Below, in pieces: positions 43,363 to 51,392 of a stretch of 64,000 nt of DNA. Made by a program: the position numbers and the translations under genes. The stretch comes from Treponema pedis (lineage in GTDB: Bacteria; Spirochaetota; Spirochaetia; Treponematales; Treponemataceae). A model generated the notes under the pieces. The model saw nothing but the letters and a program-made list of their open reading frames with translations, ran no database searches and had not been told where the DNA came from. The number at the start of each line of letters is the position of its first letter. Positions within the stretch are counted from its first letter, which is position 1. The stretch spans positions 1,295,367 through 1,359,366 of the forward strand of contig NZ_CP045670.1 in NCBI RefSeq assembly GCF_017161325.1, given 5' to 3'.

Positions 43363-44382
43363 TTATACCTCTAAGCATTCCACTATCTTTTTAATCAGTT
43401 TAACGGCATCGTTTTGATTTCCGATTAAATTCAAAATATCTTTATTTTTTTTTGCAAGTGCTTTAATTTTAAGACGGGTTTTTTCAACTCCTCCGAAGTA
43501 TACGACTTTTTCTTCGATTTCCGCAATTTCTTTTTTTGAAAGTTTTCTATTTGAATTTTCAAGTATAATAGGCAGTAAGCCGTTTTCAGCGTTTTTATTT
43601 TCCAATGCTTTAATAAGCGGCATTGTATAAATGCCGCTAAAAAAATCTCTGTGAGTGTTTTTGCCTAAAGTTTTCCCTTCGGCGGTAAAATCAAGCAGGT
43701 CGTCTCTAAGCTGAAGCATAAAACCGATATTTTCACCCAATATTTCAAGTTTGTTTATCAATTCATCGGAACAACCCGCTTCGCTTGCTCCCATCCTGCA
43801 AGCGGTTTTAAACAGGGCGCATGTTTTTCCTTTTATATTACGTAAGTATTCTTTTTCCGTTATTTTTTCATTGTACCGGAAAGTATCCTGTCCTATTTCT
43901 CCTATACACATTTGTTCTATAGCTTTTGAAAGTTCAACCGCCGATGTGTTAAAACCGTTTTCCGTCTGGTAGTGATAAATTTTTGCGATAATAAAGTCCC
44001 CGGCATATACTGCGGCGTTTTTTCCGTATTTGCTTTGTACGGAAGGTTTCCCGCGCCTGTAAGGGGCTTCGTCTACAATGTCATCATGTATTAAAGATGC
44101 AAGATGAGTAAGTTCAAGTATTGCCGCCAATGCACATAGTTTTTCTTTGTTTTTTTCCCATAAAGGCCCCAGAATTCCGCAAAGTAAAAGCAGTTTTGCT
44201 CTTATCATTTTTCCTGAAGAGGCAACGGCATCATTGATTACCTTACCCGCTTCGGTTTTTTTAAGCGAATCGCCTATAATCAGGTAAATGTATTTTTTTA
44301 CGCAATCCGCCATTTTTTCCATAAGGCTTTCAAGTTCGGGAAGTTTAAAAATTTGTACATCGGCAGCACTTGTGTTTTTCAA
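43363..44382 (-). CDS. Polyprenyl (all-trans) diphosphate synthase
   Basis: A 339-residue E-prenyltransferase that builds the quinone side chain from IPP. The first aspartate-rich motif is in LASLIHDDIVDEAPYRRGKPSVQ and the second in LQLRDDLLDFTAEGKTLGKN, and KLLLLCG...LAAILELTHLASLIHD matches long-chain synthases (HepT/IspB type). Chain length cannot be set from the sequence. It is 3 bp downstream of the LdhH-like gene and 1 bp before menA, so the quinone-tail genes are embedded within a lactate-oxidation operon. Confidence 0.9.
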   Translation of the reverse strand: MKNTSAADVQIFKLPELESLMEKMADCVKKYIYLIIGDSLKKTEAGKVINDAVASSGKMIRAKLLLLCGILGPLWEKNKEKLCALAAILELTHLASLIHDDIVDEAPYRRGKPSVQSKYGKNAAVYAGDFIIAKIYHYQTENGFNTSAVELSKAIEQMCIGEIGQDTFRYNEKITEKEYLRNIKGKTCALFKTACRMGASEAGCSDELINKLEILGENIGFMLQLRDDLLDFTAEGKTLGKNTHRDFFSGIYTMPLIKALENKNAENGLLPIILENSNRKLSKKEIAEIEEKVVYFGGVEKTRLKIKALAKKNKDILNLIGNQNDAVKLIKKIVECLEV

Positions 44383-44385
44383 TTT

Positions 44386-46542
44386 TTAAACCAAACCTCT
44401 TTTTTCGGCAATAAGTTCAGCTGTGTGCTTAACATCTATGTCCAATCCTCTGGCATCAAGACCGCCCTTAATTTGCATAATACAGCCGGGACAGTCTACC
44501 GCAACGATTTTTGCGCCCGATTCCTGTATGTTTTTAATTTTATTTTCAAGAATGGGCGATGAGATTTCAGGATATAACATACAGTAAGAGCCGCCGAAAC
44601 CGCAACAGTTGTCATGTTCATTCATTTCAACAAATTCAACGCCTTTTATATTTTTTATAAGTTCGCGCTGTTCTTTTGTTACGCCGAGACTTCTTTTAAG
44701 GTGGCATGAATCGTGATATGTAACTTTGATTGGTTTATCATCTCCTTTGTCGGAAACTCCGCCCAGGTCATAAAAGAGTTTGCAAAAATCGACTGATTTA
44801 TCGGCAATGATTGTCGCTCTTTTGTGCATAGGCGTTCCTTCTTCAAAAAATGACGGGTATAGTTTAAGCTGGTGTGTACATGAAGGACATGCGGAAATTA
44901 TATAGTCGTATTTTTCGGCATTCATTCCTTCAATATTTATGGCCGCTTCTTTTTGTGCATTTTCTACATCGCCTAAACTTGAAGCGGGACAACCGCAACA
45001 GGCTTGTCCCATAGGGAATTCAACCTTGTATCCTATGGAGTTCATGTTAGCGATAAGAGCTCGGGCAAGGTCTACATAAACAAAATCAAGGAGGCAGCCT
45101 GCAAATAACGCCGCCGTCCCTTTGGGATTGGGAACTTCCTGTTCAATTGTCGGGAAGATGTCTCTAAACGGTACTTTGGCAATGGCCGGAAAGCTCCTTC
45201 CTTTGGTAAGCCCCGATAAGAAAAGAGGTAAGTGCCTTATCATAGGCTGACCTTTCGTAAAAGGCTCCTGCACTATGGAGGCTATTCTAAGCATAGAGTG
45301 GAAAAGTTTTCTGTCCGTTACGGCGTCCAAGGCGAATTTCGCAACCGCATCGGGTTTTTCCTGCATTTTTTTCTCTCTTAACTTCATAATCATTTCGGAA
45401 ATATTAAGTCCGCCGCCGCATACTTCATCACATCTTCCGCATTGAAGACAAATACTTTGAATTTGCGATGCCCTTTCTTCCGAAACTAAAAAATGCGTGA
45501 GCATAGTTCCTATACCGCCCGTGTATACGTTTGAACCGTAAACGTGTCCTCCTACAAGAGCAAAGGCGGGACATACATCAAGACAGGCTCCGCATCTTAT
45601 GCAGTCAAATATTTGCCTGAAATCTTGACTTGCAAGGATTGCTCTTCGGCCCGGGTCGTCAAGTATTACGCAATAAAAATCTTTTTTCTTTTTTTCGTCC
45701 GTTTCTTTATTTGAAGTAACTTCACATGCTCCCGTGTACATAGATAAATAAGAGGTAATTCTCTGAGCCGTTCCGTTTCTGGGTAAGGCTTTAAAAATCC
45801 AGCGGGCGTCCGAAAATGATTTTACGAATTTTTCAATACCGAATATGTATAAATGGGTATCCGGAAGCGTTCCTACCATTCGTCCGTTGCCCTCGTTTGT
45901 AAGGGTAAACACGGTTCCCGTCTCGGCAACGGCAATGTTGGCACCTGAAACACCCATTTCGGCACTTGTGAATTTATCCCGCATTACCTTACGGGCTGTT
46001 CTTACTTCTTTTAATATAACCGGTTCGTTTTTAACCTTTGTGTAATCCGTAAAAAGGTCTGCAACCTGTTCTTTATTTAAGTGAAGAGCGGGCATAACCA
46101 TATGAACGGGTGTGTTTTTTTCAAGTGATATTATAAATTCGCCGAGGTCGGTTTCCTGAACGTCTACTCCGTCTTCCTGCAATATTTTGTTAAAATGAAT
46201 TTCTTCCGACGCCATCGATTTCGATTTTGCAATGTTTTTAATACCTTTTTCTTTTACAAGTTTACGTATCCATTCCATTGCATCTTCGGCGCTTTTTGCA
46301 TGATAAACATGACCGCCTCTTGCTTCACAGTTTTTTGTAAATTCTTCAATTATTTCATCGATATGGTCCGCCGCATAGGATTTAACTTTTTTAACCATTT
46401 GCTGTGTAGTTTTAAAATCAACGCCTTCATAAGATTTTTCTCTGCGTGCGGGATAGTTTTTACAAAAATTACCCAAGGTCTTACCCAAAGTGGCGTTTTC
46501 CAGTGCCGACTGTATTTCCTGTTTTAAATTTTCATTTGACAT
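44386..46542 (-). CDS. ldhH: LUD/4Fe-4S/CCG lactate dehydrogenase large subunit (LdhH-like; LutB-LutA fusion)
   Basis: 718 residues. An N-terminal LUD domain (about 50-300, with MGVSGANIAVAETGTVFTLTNEG) is followed by two ferredoxin clusters (CIRCGACLDVCP around 312 and CLQCGRCDEVC around 366) and two cysteine-rich CCG domains (FPMGQACCGCPAS around 510 and DNCCGFGGSY around 640). This fuses the LutB and LutA subunits of the three-part LutABC lactate oxidase, as in the LdhH-type quinone-linked lactate dehydrogenases of some anaerobes. It should oxidise lactate to pyruvate at the cytoplasmic membrane face. Paired with the LutC-like protein upstream. Confidence 0.88.
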   Translation of the reverse strand: MSNENLKQEIQSALENATLGKTLGNFCKNYPARREKSYEGVDFKTTQQMVKKVKSYAADHIDEIIEEFTKNCEARGGHVYHAKSAEDAMEWIRKLVKEKGIKNIAKSKSMASEEIHFNKILQEDGVDVQETDLGEFIISLEKNTPVHMVMPALHLNKEQVADLFTDYTKVKNEPVILKEVRTARKVMRDKFTSAEMGVSGANIAVAETGTVFTLTNEGNGRMVGTLPDTHLYIFGIEKFVKSFSDARWIFKALPRNGTAQRITSYLSMYTGACEVTSNKETDEKKKKDFYCVILDDPGRRAILASQDFRQIFDCIRCGACLDVCPAFALVGGHVYGSNVYTGGIGTMLTHFLVSEERASQIQSICLQCGRCDEVCGGGLNISEMIMKLREKKMQEKPDAVAKFALDAVTDRKLFHSMLRIASIVQEPFTKGQPMIRHLPLFLSGLTKGRSFPAIAKVPFRDIFPTIEQEVPNPKGTAALFAGCLLDFVYVDLARALIANMNSIGYKVEFPMGQACCGCPASSLGDVENAQKEAAINIEGMNAEKYDYIISACPSCTHQLKLYPSFFEEGTPMHKRATIIADKSVDFCKLFYDLGGVSDKGDDKPIKVTYHDSCHLKRSLGVTKEQRELIKNIKGVEFVEMNEHDNCCGFGGSYCMLYPEISSPILENKIKNIQESGAKIVAVDCPGCIMQIKGGLDARGLDIDVKHTAELIAEKRGLV

Positions 46543-46556
46543 ATTTTCCTCCTGAA

Positions 46557-47108
46557 CTATTCATCTTCTACTACAATTATGCATACATCGATAGGCCCGT
46601 GTACCCCTACCGTAGCTACACATTCAATATCCGCCGTACGGCTTGGGCCGGTTATAAATCCGATATAATTGGGAAGCAGGGGCATTGCACTCAATATGTC
46701 AAACATATCGTCATATGTAGGTACAATTAGAGAACCCTTTATTATTCCGATATAATACTCGGACATAGTGGCTACAATTCTTCCGTCAACGTCATCCTGT
46801 TCCTGTACTATAGTTCCGAGTTCGGCTATACCGTGCTGCGCTTCGGAAACTCCGCCCTTATCCGTTTCGGCATGCAGACGTATATGGTCGGTATGAACCG
46901 TTATACCTGCAGCTTCAAGTTCCGATACAACTGCGGCTTCTTTTAAAAACTCGGATTCAAAAACACAGGTAGAAGAAATACCCTGTTCTTTAAATACTTC
47001 CGCGACGGCTTTTCCAAGACCTGCCTTGGAAACGCGCCGGCAGCTTCCGTTTACACTTTCGAGATTTTTCTTAAATAGATTATATAAATCATCTGTCATA
47101 CTACTCAT
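46557..47108 (-). CDS. lutC: LutC-like LUD domain protein (lactate utilisation small subunit)
   Basis: 183 residues from the ATG at 47108, preceded by GAGGG; an ATG at 47159 would add 17 residues. The LUD domain is shown by GITVHTDHIRLHAETDKGGVSEAQHGIAELGTIV and the C-terminal YIGFITGPSRTADIECVATVGVHGPIDVCIIVVED, which match LutC. It is the first gene of the seven-gene operon and lies 14 bp before ldhH. It probably forms the lactate-oxidising complex with LdhH. D- versus L-lactate specificity is not decidable from sequence. Confidence 0.88.
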   Translation of the reverse strand: MSSMTDDLYNLFKKNLESVNGSCRRVSKAGLGKAVAEVFKEQGISSTCVFESEFLKEAAVVSELEAAGITVHTDHIRLHAETDKGGVSEAQHGIAELGTIVQEQDDVDGRIVATMSEYYIGIIKGSLIVPTYDDMFDILSAMPLLPNYIGFITGPSRTADIECVATVGVHGPIDVCIIVVEDE

Positions 47109-47278
47109 GGCTACCCTCACTCTTTTAAATTTATCTTTAAAAATGAAATTTTTATTCATTTAAAAAAACATTAATCATATATTTAATATCCGGGCGGATT
47201 CAGGTAGGAAAGCACAAAAAAGTTATAAAGCAAATCTTTTAGACCGGATATTATATATAAATACCTGCATACATAAAA

Positions 47279-47307
47279 AGTCTATCACAGAATCTTTTAG
47301 CTGTCAA
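47279..47307 (-). promoter_or_regulatory. Promoter of the lutC-ldhH-prenyl synthase-menA-menG-fixC-fixX operon
   Basis: Minus-strand TTGACA (47307-47302), 17-bp spacer, TAGACT (47284-47279). The predicted leader of about 160 bases before the 47108 start is long enough to hold regulatory structure, but I see no convincing riboswitch. Confidence 0.65.
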
Positions 47308-47431
47308 CAAAAAAGATTGTAAAATGTCAAAAATTTATGAAAAAAAATTGAATTTTTGTAAAAGATATATGAAAATTTATTTAAAAGTTAAGTCGTAAAA
47401 TAAATTACATAAAAAAGAAGAGCATAATTTA

Positions 47432-47548
47432 ATGAAAAATGAAAAAAGTATACTTAAAATAATAGAAAGCATATGCCGGCGAAAACTATTAAAATATGCG
47501 GCCGTATTAAAAAAAATATTACGTACAAAGATGATTAAAGTTTTATAA
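47432..47548 (+). CDS. Candidate small basic peptide (38 aa)
   Basis: The ATG at 47432, with a GAAGAG-like site about ten bases upstream, opens 38 codons ending TAA 47548. The product is strongly cationic (Lys/Arg-rich, with Leu/Ile) and could be an amphipathic helix. In such AT-rich DNA a frame of this size can arise by chance; I have no homology support. Confidence 0.2.
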   Translation: MKNEKSILKIIESICRRKLLKYAAVLKKILRTKMIKVL

Positions 47549-47739
47549 TATCGATAAATAAAACTTTAAAAGTAAGTATTTATAATTATATCGAATTGCA
47601 AATAAGGTAAATATAAATGTGAAAAGATAAACATTGAAATAAATGTCTTCGACGATAAAACTGTTAATCAAATGTATGTTTGAAATTTCATAAAATTATT
47701 TTTTTAATTATTAGTTATTGCGATTGATATTTAACAATG

Positions 47740-47768
47740 TTGACAAAGTATTTATAATGCTTTATGAT
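47740..47768 (+). promoter_or_regulatory. Near-consensus promoter with a 400-base leader before the ABC transporter
   Basis: TTGACA (47740-47745), 17-bp spacer, TATGAT (47763-47768). Transcription would begin about 47775 and run through very AT-rich DNA containing only tiny frames to the ABC transporter at 48188. The leader carries a GC-rich purine run near 47800 (AGGCGGAGGGGG). Confidence 0.6.
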
Positions 47769-47986
47769 TATTTCGGGCATATAATATTTGTTTATATGTC
47801 AGGCGGAGGGGGTGCTTTTACGACATAATGTGTAATATTTTCGTAATGATATAGTTGTTCACAGAAGAATTTATAAATGGTTTAGTTGACTTGAATGTTT
47901 TTTGAAAAAAAATCTCGGGCAGTAATGACGGCTAGTTAAAAGATTGTGCCGCAGGTACATACTACTAAATATCAAGAACTGCAGCG

Positions 47987-48182
47987 ATGACTGTAATTCT
48001 TTTATTATTAAAATACAAAAGGATTGACGGCAAAATTTATGGCGAGATAGGAAGCGGAATGAAAGATTTTTATAAAAAATTTATTTTATATAATTGAGTT
48101 TGGAAATATGATTATGGGATATATATCACGGTTTGTAAGAAAGTATGAAAGAGCTTATCAGGAGAAATTAAATCAGGGGTGA
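47987..48182 (+). other. Two candidate small reading frames in the ABC leader
   Basis: A 36-codon frame (ATG 47987 to TGA 48097, starting MTVILLLLKY) and a 24-codon frame (ATG 48108 to TGA 48182, starting MIMGYISRFV) lie just before the ABC exporter. The second overlaps its start region. Ribosome-binding sites are weak. They could be precursor peptides, leader peptides or chance. Confidence 0.22.
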
Positions 48183-48187
48183 CTTCG

Positions 48188-50002
48188 ATGAAAAAAAATA
48201 CATTTATCCGCACATTCCGCTTATTGTTTGACAGTTCTCCTATACGGGTGAGTGTCGTACTTTTCCTTACGCTTATTTCCGGAATAATGCCTTCAATGCG
48301 AATTCTTATTTCAATTAAATTAATAAACTTAATTGCAGAGGCTGTTACAAATTTTGAAAATTTTAATTTTGCCGGAACATTTTATCTTCTTATTGCTTGG
48401 GCCGCTGTTTCAGCGGCTTTGGAATTGGCAGTTGCACTTCAAGGTACATTAAATACAATTATAACCGAAAAATTTTCCGCTTTAATTATGACGGCATTAT
48501 CGGAAAAGTTGGGAGCTTTAGATGATTTAAGTTTTTTTGAAACTGCGGAAAACCTTGTAAAGATTGATATGGTTCGGGACCAAATACATGTACGTCCGCA
48601 AAATTACGTTTTTAACTTAACGCTTAATTTACAAAAAATTATAAATTTATTCAGTATGTTTGCAGTTTTATTTTCAGTTAATTATTTTTTACCTGTTTTA
48701 ATGCTTTGCTCTACCGTTCCCGTTTTTTTAATTACGCAAAAAGTCGGAAAAAAGCAATGGAGTAAAACGAAAAAACTGCAAAATGAAAAACTCAAACTTA
48801 CGACATATATTAAACATGCACTTGAAAGTGAAAAAGCAAAAGATAATTTTTTATTCGGTTTTACCGAAAATTTTAAAGATTCATACAAAAAAACACGTGA
48901 CGGATATTTAAAAAAATTTATTCAAATAGCACATAGAGGTTTATTTTTTCAAGTTATCAGTACTCTTATTTCTTCGGCAATAGCTATAGCTTTGTTTTTT
49001 CTTATGATTTTTATTATTATAAAAGAACATCTTGCGGTGGGTGCCGTTGCAGGTTATGTGCAGACATTTATCTATACACAATATGAAATTCAAGATATTG
49101 CAACGTATGGGCGTTGGTACTTTATTTTAATGGGTTATTTTCAGAACTTCTTTTTTCTTATAGATTGGGAAGCTAGTGATGAAGAATCGCATAAAAATAG
49201 AAAAATCGTTTTAAATGAAAAAATATATTCGATTGAATTAAAAAATGTTTGGTTCGGTTACAATGTAAACGGAGATGATGAAAAAAATTATATAATAAAA
49301 GATCTCTCACTTTTTATCGACGGCAAAAAACCGTATGCTGTTGTCGGTAAAAACGGGAGCGGGAAAACAACTCTGGTAAAACTTTTAACTAAATTTTATA
49401 CACCGCAAAAAGGGAGTATAATAATTAACGGTAAATACGAGTTAAAAGACTTAGATACGAAAGAATATCAAAATCGTTTATCGGCGGTTTTTCAGGACTT
49501 TGCATTTTATACAGGATTTACTGTAGATGAAAATATTTTTGTAAAGTCGGAACATTCCGCTGCTGAAGAAAATGAAAAACTTAAAAAGATAAATTATTTC
49601 GGAGAAGAATTTAAACAACGGCTTGCAGGTAAATATACTTCGATTGTAGGAATGCAATACGGAGGTGAAGAGTTTTCAGGCGGTCAGCGTCAGCGGATTG
49701 CGGCATTGCGTTCTTTTATAAAACAAAGCGATGTAATGTTTTTCGATGAACCCACCTCCGCTATTGATCCAATTGCCGAAAATGAATTTATCGAAAATAT
49801 TTTTATGCAAGCGAAAGAGAAAATATCCGTTATTGTAACGCACAGAATGGGAAGTGTAAGATCCTGCGGTGAAATCATTGTAATGGATAATGGACGGTTA
49901 ATTGAACAGGGCGGTTTCGATTTCCTTATGTCGAAAAACGGTCTTTTTGCAAAACTTTATAACAGTCAGAAAAAAGGTTTTAGCGAAGATGACGGTATAT
50001 AG
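48188..50002 (+). CDS. ABC exporter with fused membrane and ATPase domains
   Basis: About 604 residues from the ATG at 48188 (AGGGG eight bases upstream); a GTG at 48179 is an alternative. Residues 1-330 form a six-helix exporter domain. The nucleotide-binding domain has Walker A GKNGSGKTT (about 386), signature FSGGQRQR (about 496), Walker B VMFFDEPTS (about 516) and VTHR H-loop. No protease or LanT-type domain is attached. It resembles half-size peptide/lipid/bacteriocin exporters that act as dimers. It has its own promoter and no obvious partner gene; the substrate is unknown. Confidence 0.85.
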   Translation: MKKNTFIRTFRLLFDSSPIRVSVVLFLTLISGIMPSMRILISIKLINLIAEAVTNFENFNFAGTFYLLIAWAAVSAALELAVALQGTLNTIITEKFSALIMTALSEKLGALDDLSFFETAENLVKIDMVRDQIHVRPQNYVFNLTLNLQKIINLFSMFAVLFSVNYFLPVLMLCSTVPVFLITQKVGKKQWSKTKKLQNEKLKLTTYIKHALESEKAKDNFLFGFTENFKDSYKKTRDGYLKKFIQIAHRGLFFQVISTLISSAIAIALFFLMIFIIIKEHLAVGAVAGYVQTFIYTQYEIQDIATYGRWYFILMGYFQNFFFLIDWEASDEESHKNRKIVLNEKIYSIELKNVWFGYNVNGDDEKNYIIKDLSLFIDGKKPYAVVGKNGSGKTTLVKLLTKFYTPQKGSIIINGKYELKDLDTKEYQNRLSAVFQDFAFYTGFTVDENIFVKSEHSAAEENEKLKKINYFGEEFKQRLAGKYTSIVGMQYGGEEFSGGQRQRIAALRSFIKQSDVMFFDEPTSAIDPIAENEFIENIFMQAKEKISVIVTHRMGSVRSCGEIIVMDNGRLIEQGGFDFLMSKNGLFAKLYNSQKKGFSEDDGI

Positions 50003-50142
50003 TAAAGTTTGAATCTTTAATTATATTAAGAATATAATTTGTATAATCAAAACGGTTTAGCTGCGATATTTTAAACATACTTTGATATTTTTAATATCTG
50101 TAACAAATTCCGGAATTAAATATTTTAATTTATTGAAATATA

Positions 50143-50172
50143 TTGACAACCGTACAATTTAATACATATAAT
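50143..50172 (+). promoter_or_regulatory. Promoter of the tandem ArsA-type ATPase genes
   Basis: TTGACA (50143-50148), 18-bp spacer, perfect TATAAT (50167-50172), about 20 bases before the start codon at 50193. Confidence 0.65.
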
Positions 50173-50192
50173 GCAATATAAGGTTATTCTGT

Positions 50193-51392
50193 ATGAAGAA
50201 AATTGTTATATTTACAGGTAAGGGAGGCGTCGGGAAAACAAGTCTTTCCGCAGCTGCGGCTCTTACTTCGGCAGCCGAAAATAAAAAAACGCTTCTTGTA
50301 AGTACGGATATGGCTCATAATTTGGGCGATATTTTTGAAATGAATTTGTACGGTTCCGTAACTCCCGTTTCCGAAAACCTTGATATTCTTGAACTTAATC
50401 CGCCTGAACTTATGCGAAAGCAGTTTTCCGAAATTAAAAAAAACGCTTCCGCCCTGTCGGGAAGCATAGGCTTCGGTATAAACGGTCTTGATAACAGTTT
50501 TATAATCCCCGGTTTTGAAAATCTTTTTTCTCTTATGGAAATAAAAGAAATTTATGAAAAAGAAAAGTATGAAAGAATTATCGTCGACTGTCCGCCTACA
50601 GGGGAAACTCTTTCTCTTTTAAAACTGCCTGAACTTCTTGCATGGTATATGGAAAAATTCTTTCCGGTAGGTAAGGCTTTTATAAGGGTTCTTGCTCCTA
50701 TTTCAAAATTACGGTACGGTATTAAACTTCCGGATAAAAAAGCATTGAACGATATAGAAAAAATGCACGAATCGCTTTTAAACCTGCAAGAATTTCTTAA
50801 AAATAAAGATATTTGCTCTGTACGTCTTGTGTGTACTCCTGAAAAAATGGCTGTGGAAGAAACAAAACGCAGTTTTATGTATTTGAATCTTTACGGATAT
50901 CAAGTAAGCGGTTTATTTATAAACAGGATTCTTCCGGATGATACCGAAATTCCTTTTATGGAAAATTGGAAAAGCATTCAGGAAAAATACATAAAAGAAT
51001 TACATTCCGTATTTACGGACATACCCGTTATTCCGATTCCATGGTATCCTGAAGAAATACGCGGTAAAGAAGCTGTAGAGAATATTTGTCGTAGTGAACT
51101 TTCGCATTATAATTTATTTGATGTAAAAACGGATATAGTGCGGGAAGAGTATATCAAAACTGAAGACGGATATATATTAAGAATAGCAATTCCTTATTCC
51201 GAGGAGTGTAAGGCGGAGGTTATAAATAATAATTCGGATATAAGTATAAAGCTGAATAATTTTATACGATGTATTCCTCTCCCGGGCGTATTGTATTACA
51301 GTACAGTCAAAGGAATGGATTACAGTAACGGGAAGCTGGATATATATCTTAAACCTAAAAATTCTACGGCTAACGATAAGGAGGCGGAATGA
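50193..51392 (+). CDS. ArsA/Get3-type ATPase with C-terminal HSP20-like domain, copy 1
   Basis: A 399-residue P-loop ATPase of the ArsA family. The deviant Walker A GKGGVGKT is at residues 9-16, switch I STDMAHNLGD near 38, switch II VDCPPTGETLSLL near 130. The last 80 residues (YILRIAIPYSEECKAEVI...LYYSTVKGMDYSNGKLDIYLKPK) form the small HSP20-like domain found at the end of many bacterial ArsA proteins. No arsenite-binding CxxC/ArsB context is present, so arsenite export is unlikely. The gene overlaps the second copy by 4 bp. Role unknown; client targeting or metallocofactor insertion is conceivable. Confidence 0.85.
   Translation: MKKIVIFTGKGGVGKTSLSAAAALTSAAENKKTLLVSTDMAHNLGDIFEMNLYGSVTPVSENLDILELNPPELMRKQFSEIKKNASALSGSIGFGINGLDNSFIIPGFENLFSLMEIKEIYEKEKYERIIVDCPPTGETLSLLKLPELLAWYMEKFFPVGKAFIRVLAPISKLRYGIKLPDKKALNDIEKMHESLLNLQEFLKNKDICSVRLVCTPEKMAVEETKRSFMYLNLYGYQVSGLFINRILPDDTEIPFMENWKSIQEKYIKELHSVFTDIPVIPIPWYPEEIRGKEAVENICRSELSHYNLFDVKTDIVREEYIKTEDGYILRIAIPYSEECKAEVINNNSDISIKLNNFIRCIPLPGVLYYSTVKGMDYSNGKLDIYLKPKNSTANDKEAE

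Noticed and set aside
47795-47827. Ten-codon frame MSGGGGAFTT as a possible signalling peptide
   Set aside because: No ribosome-binding site precedes it, the purine run encoding the glycines looks more like a translation signal or structural element, and ten codons are expected by chance.
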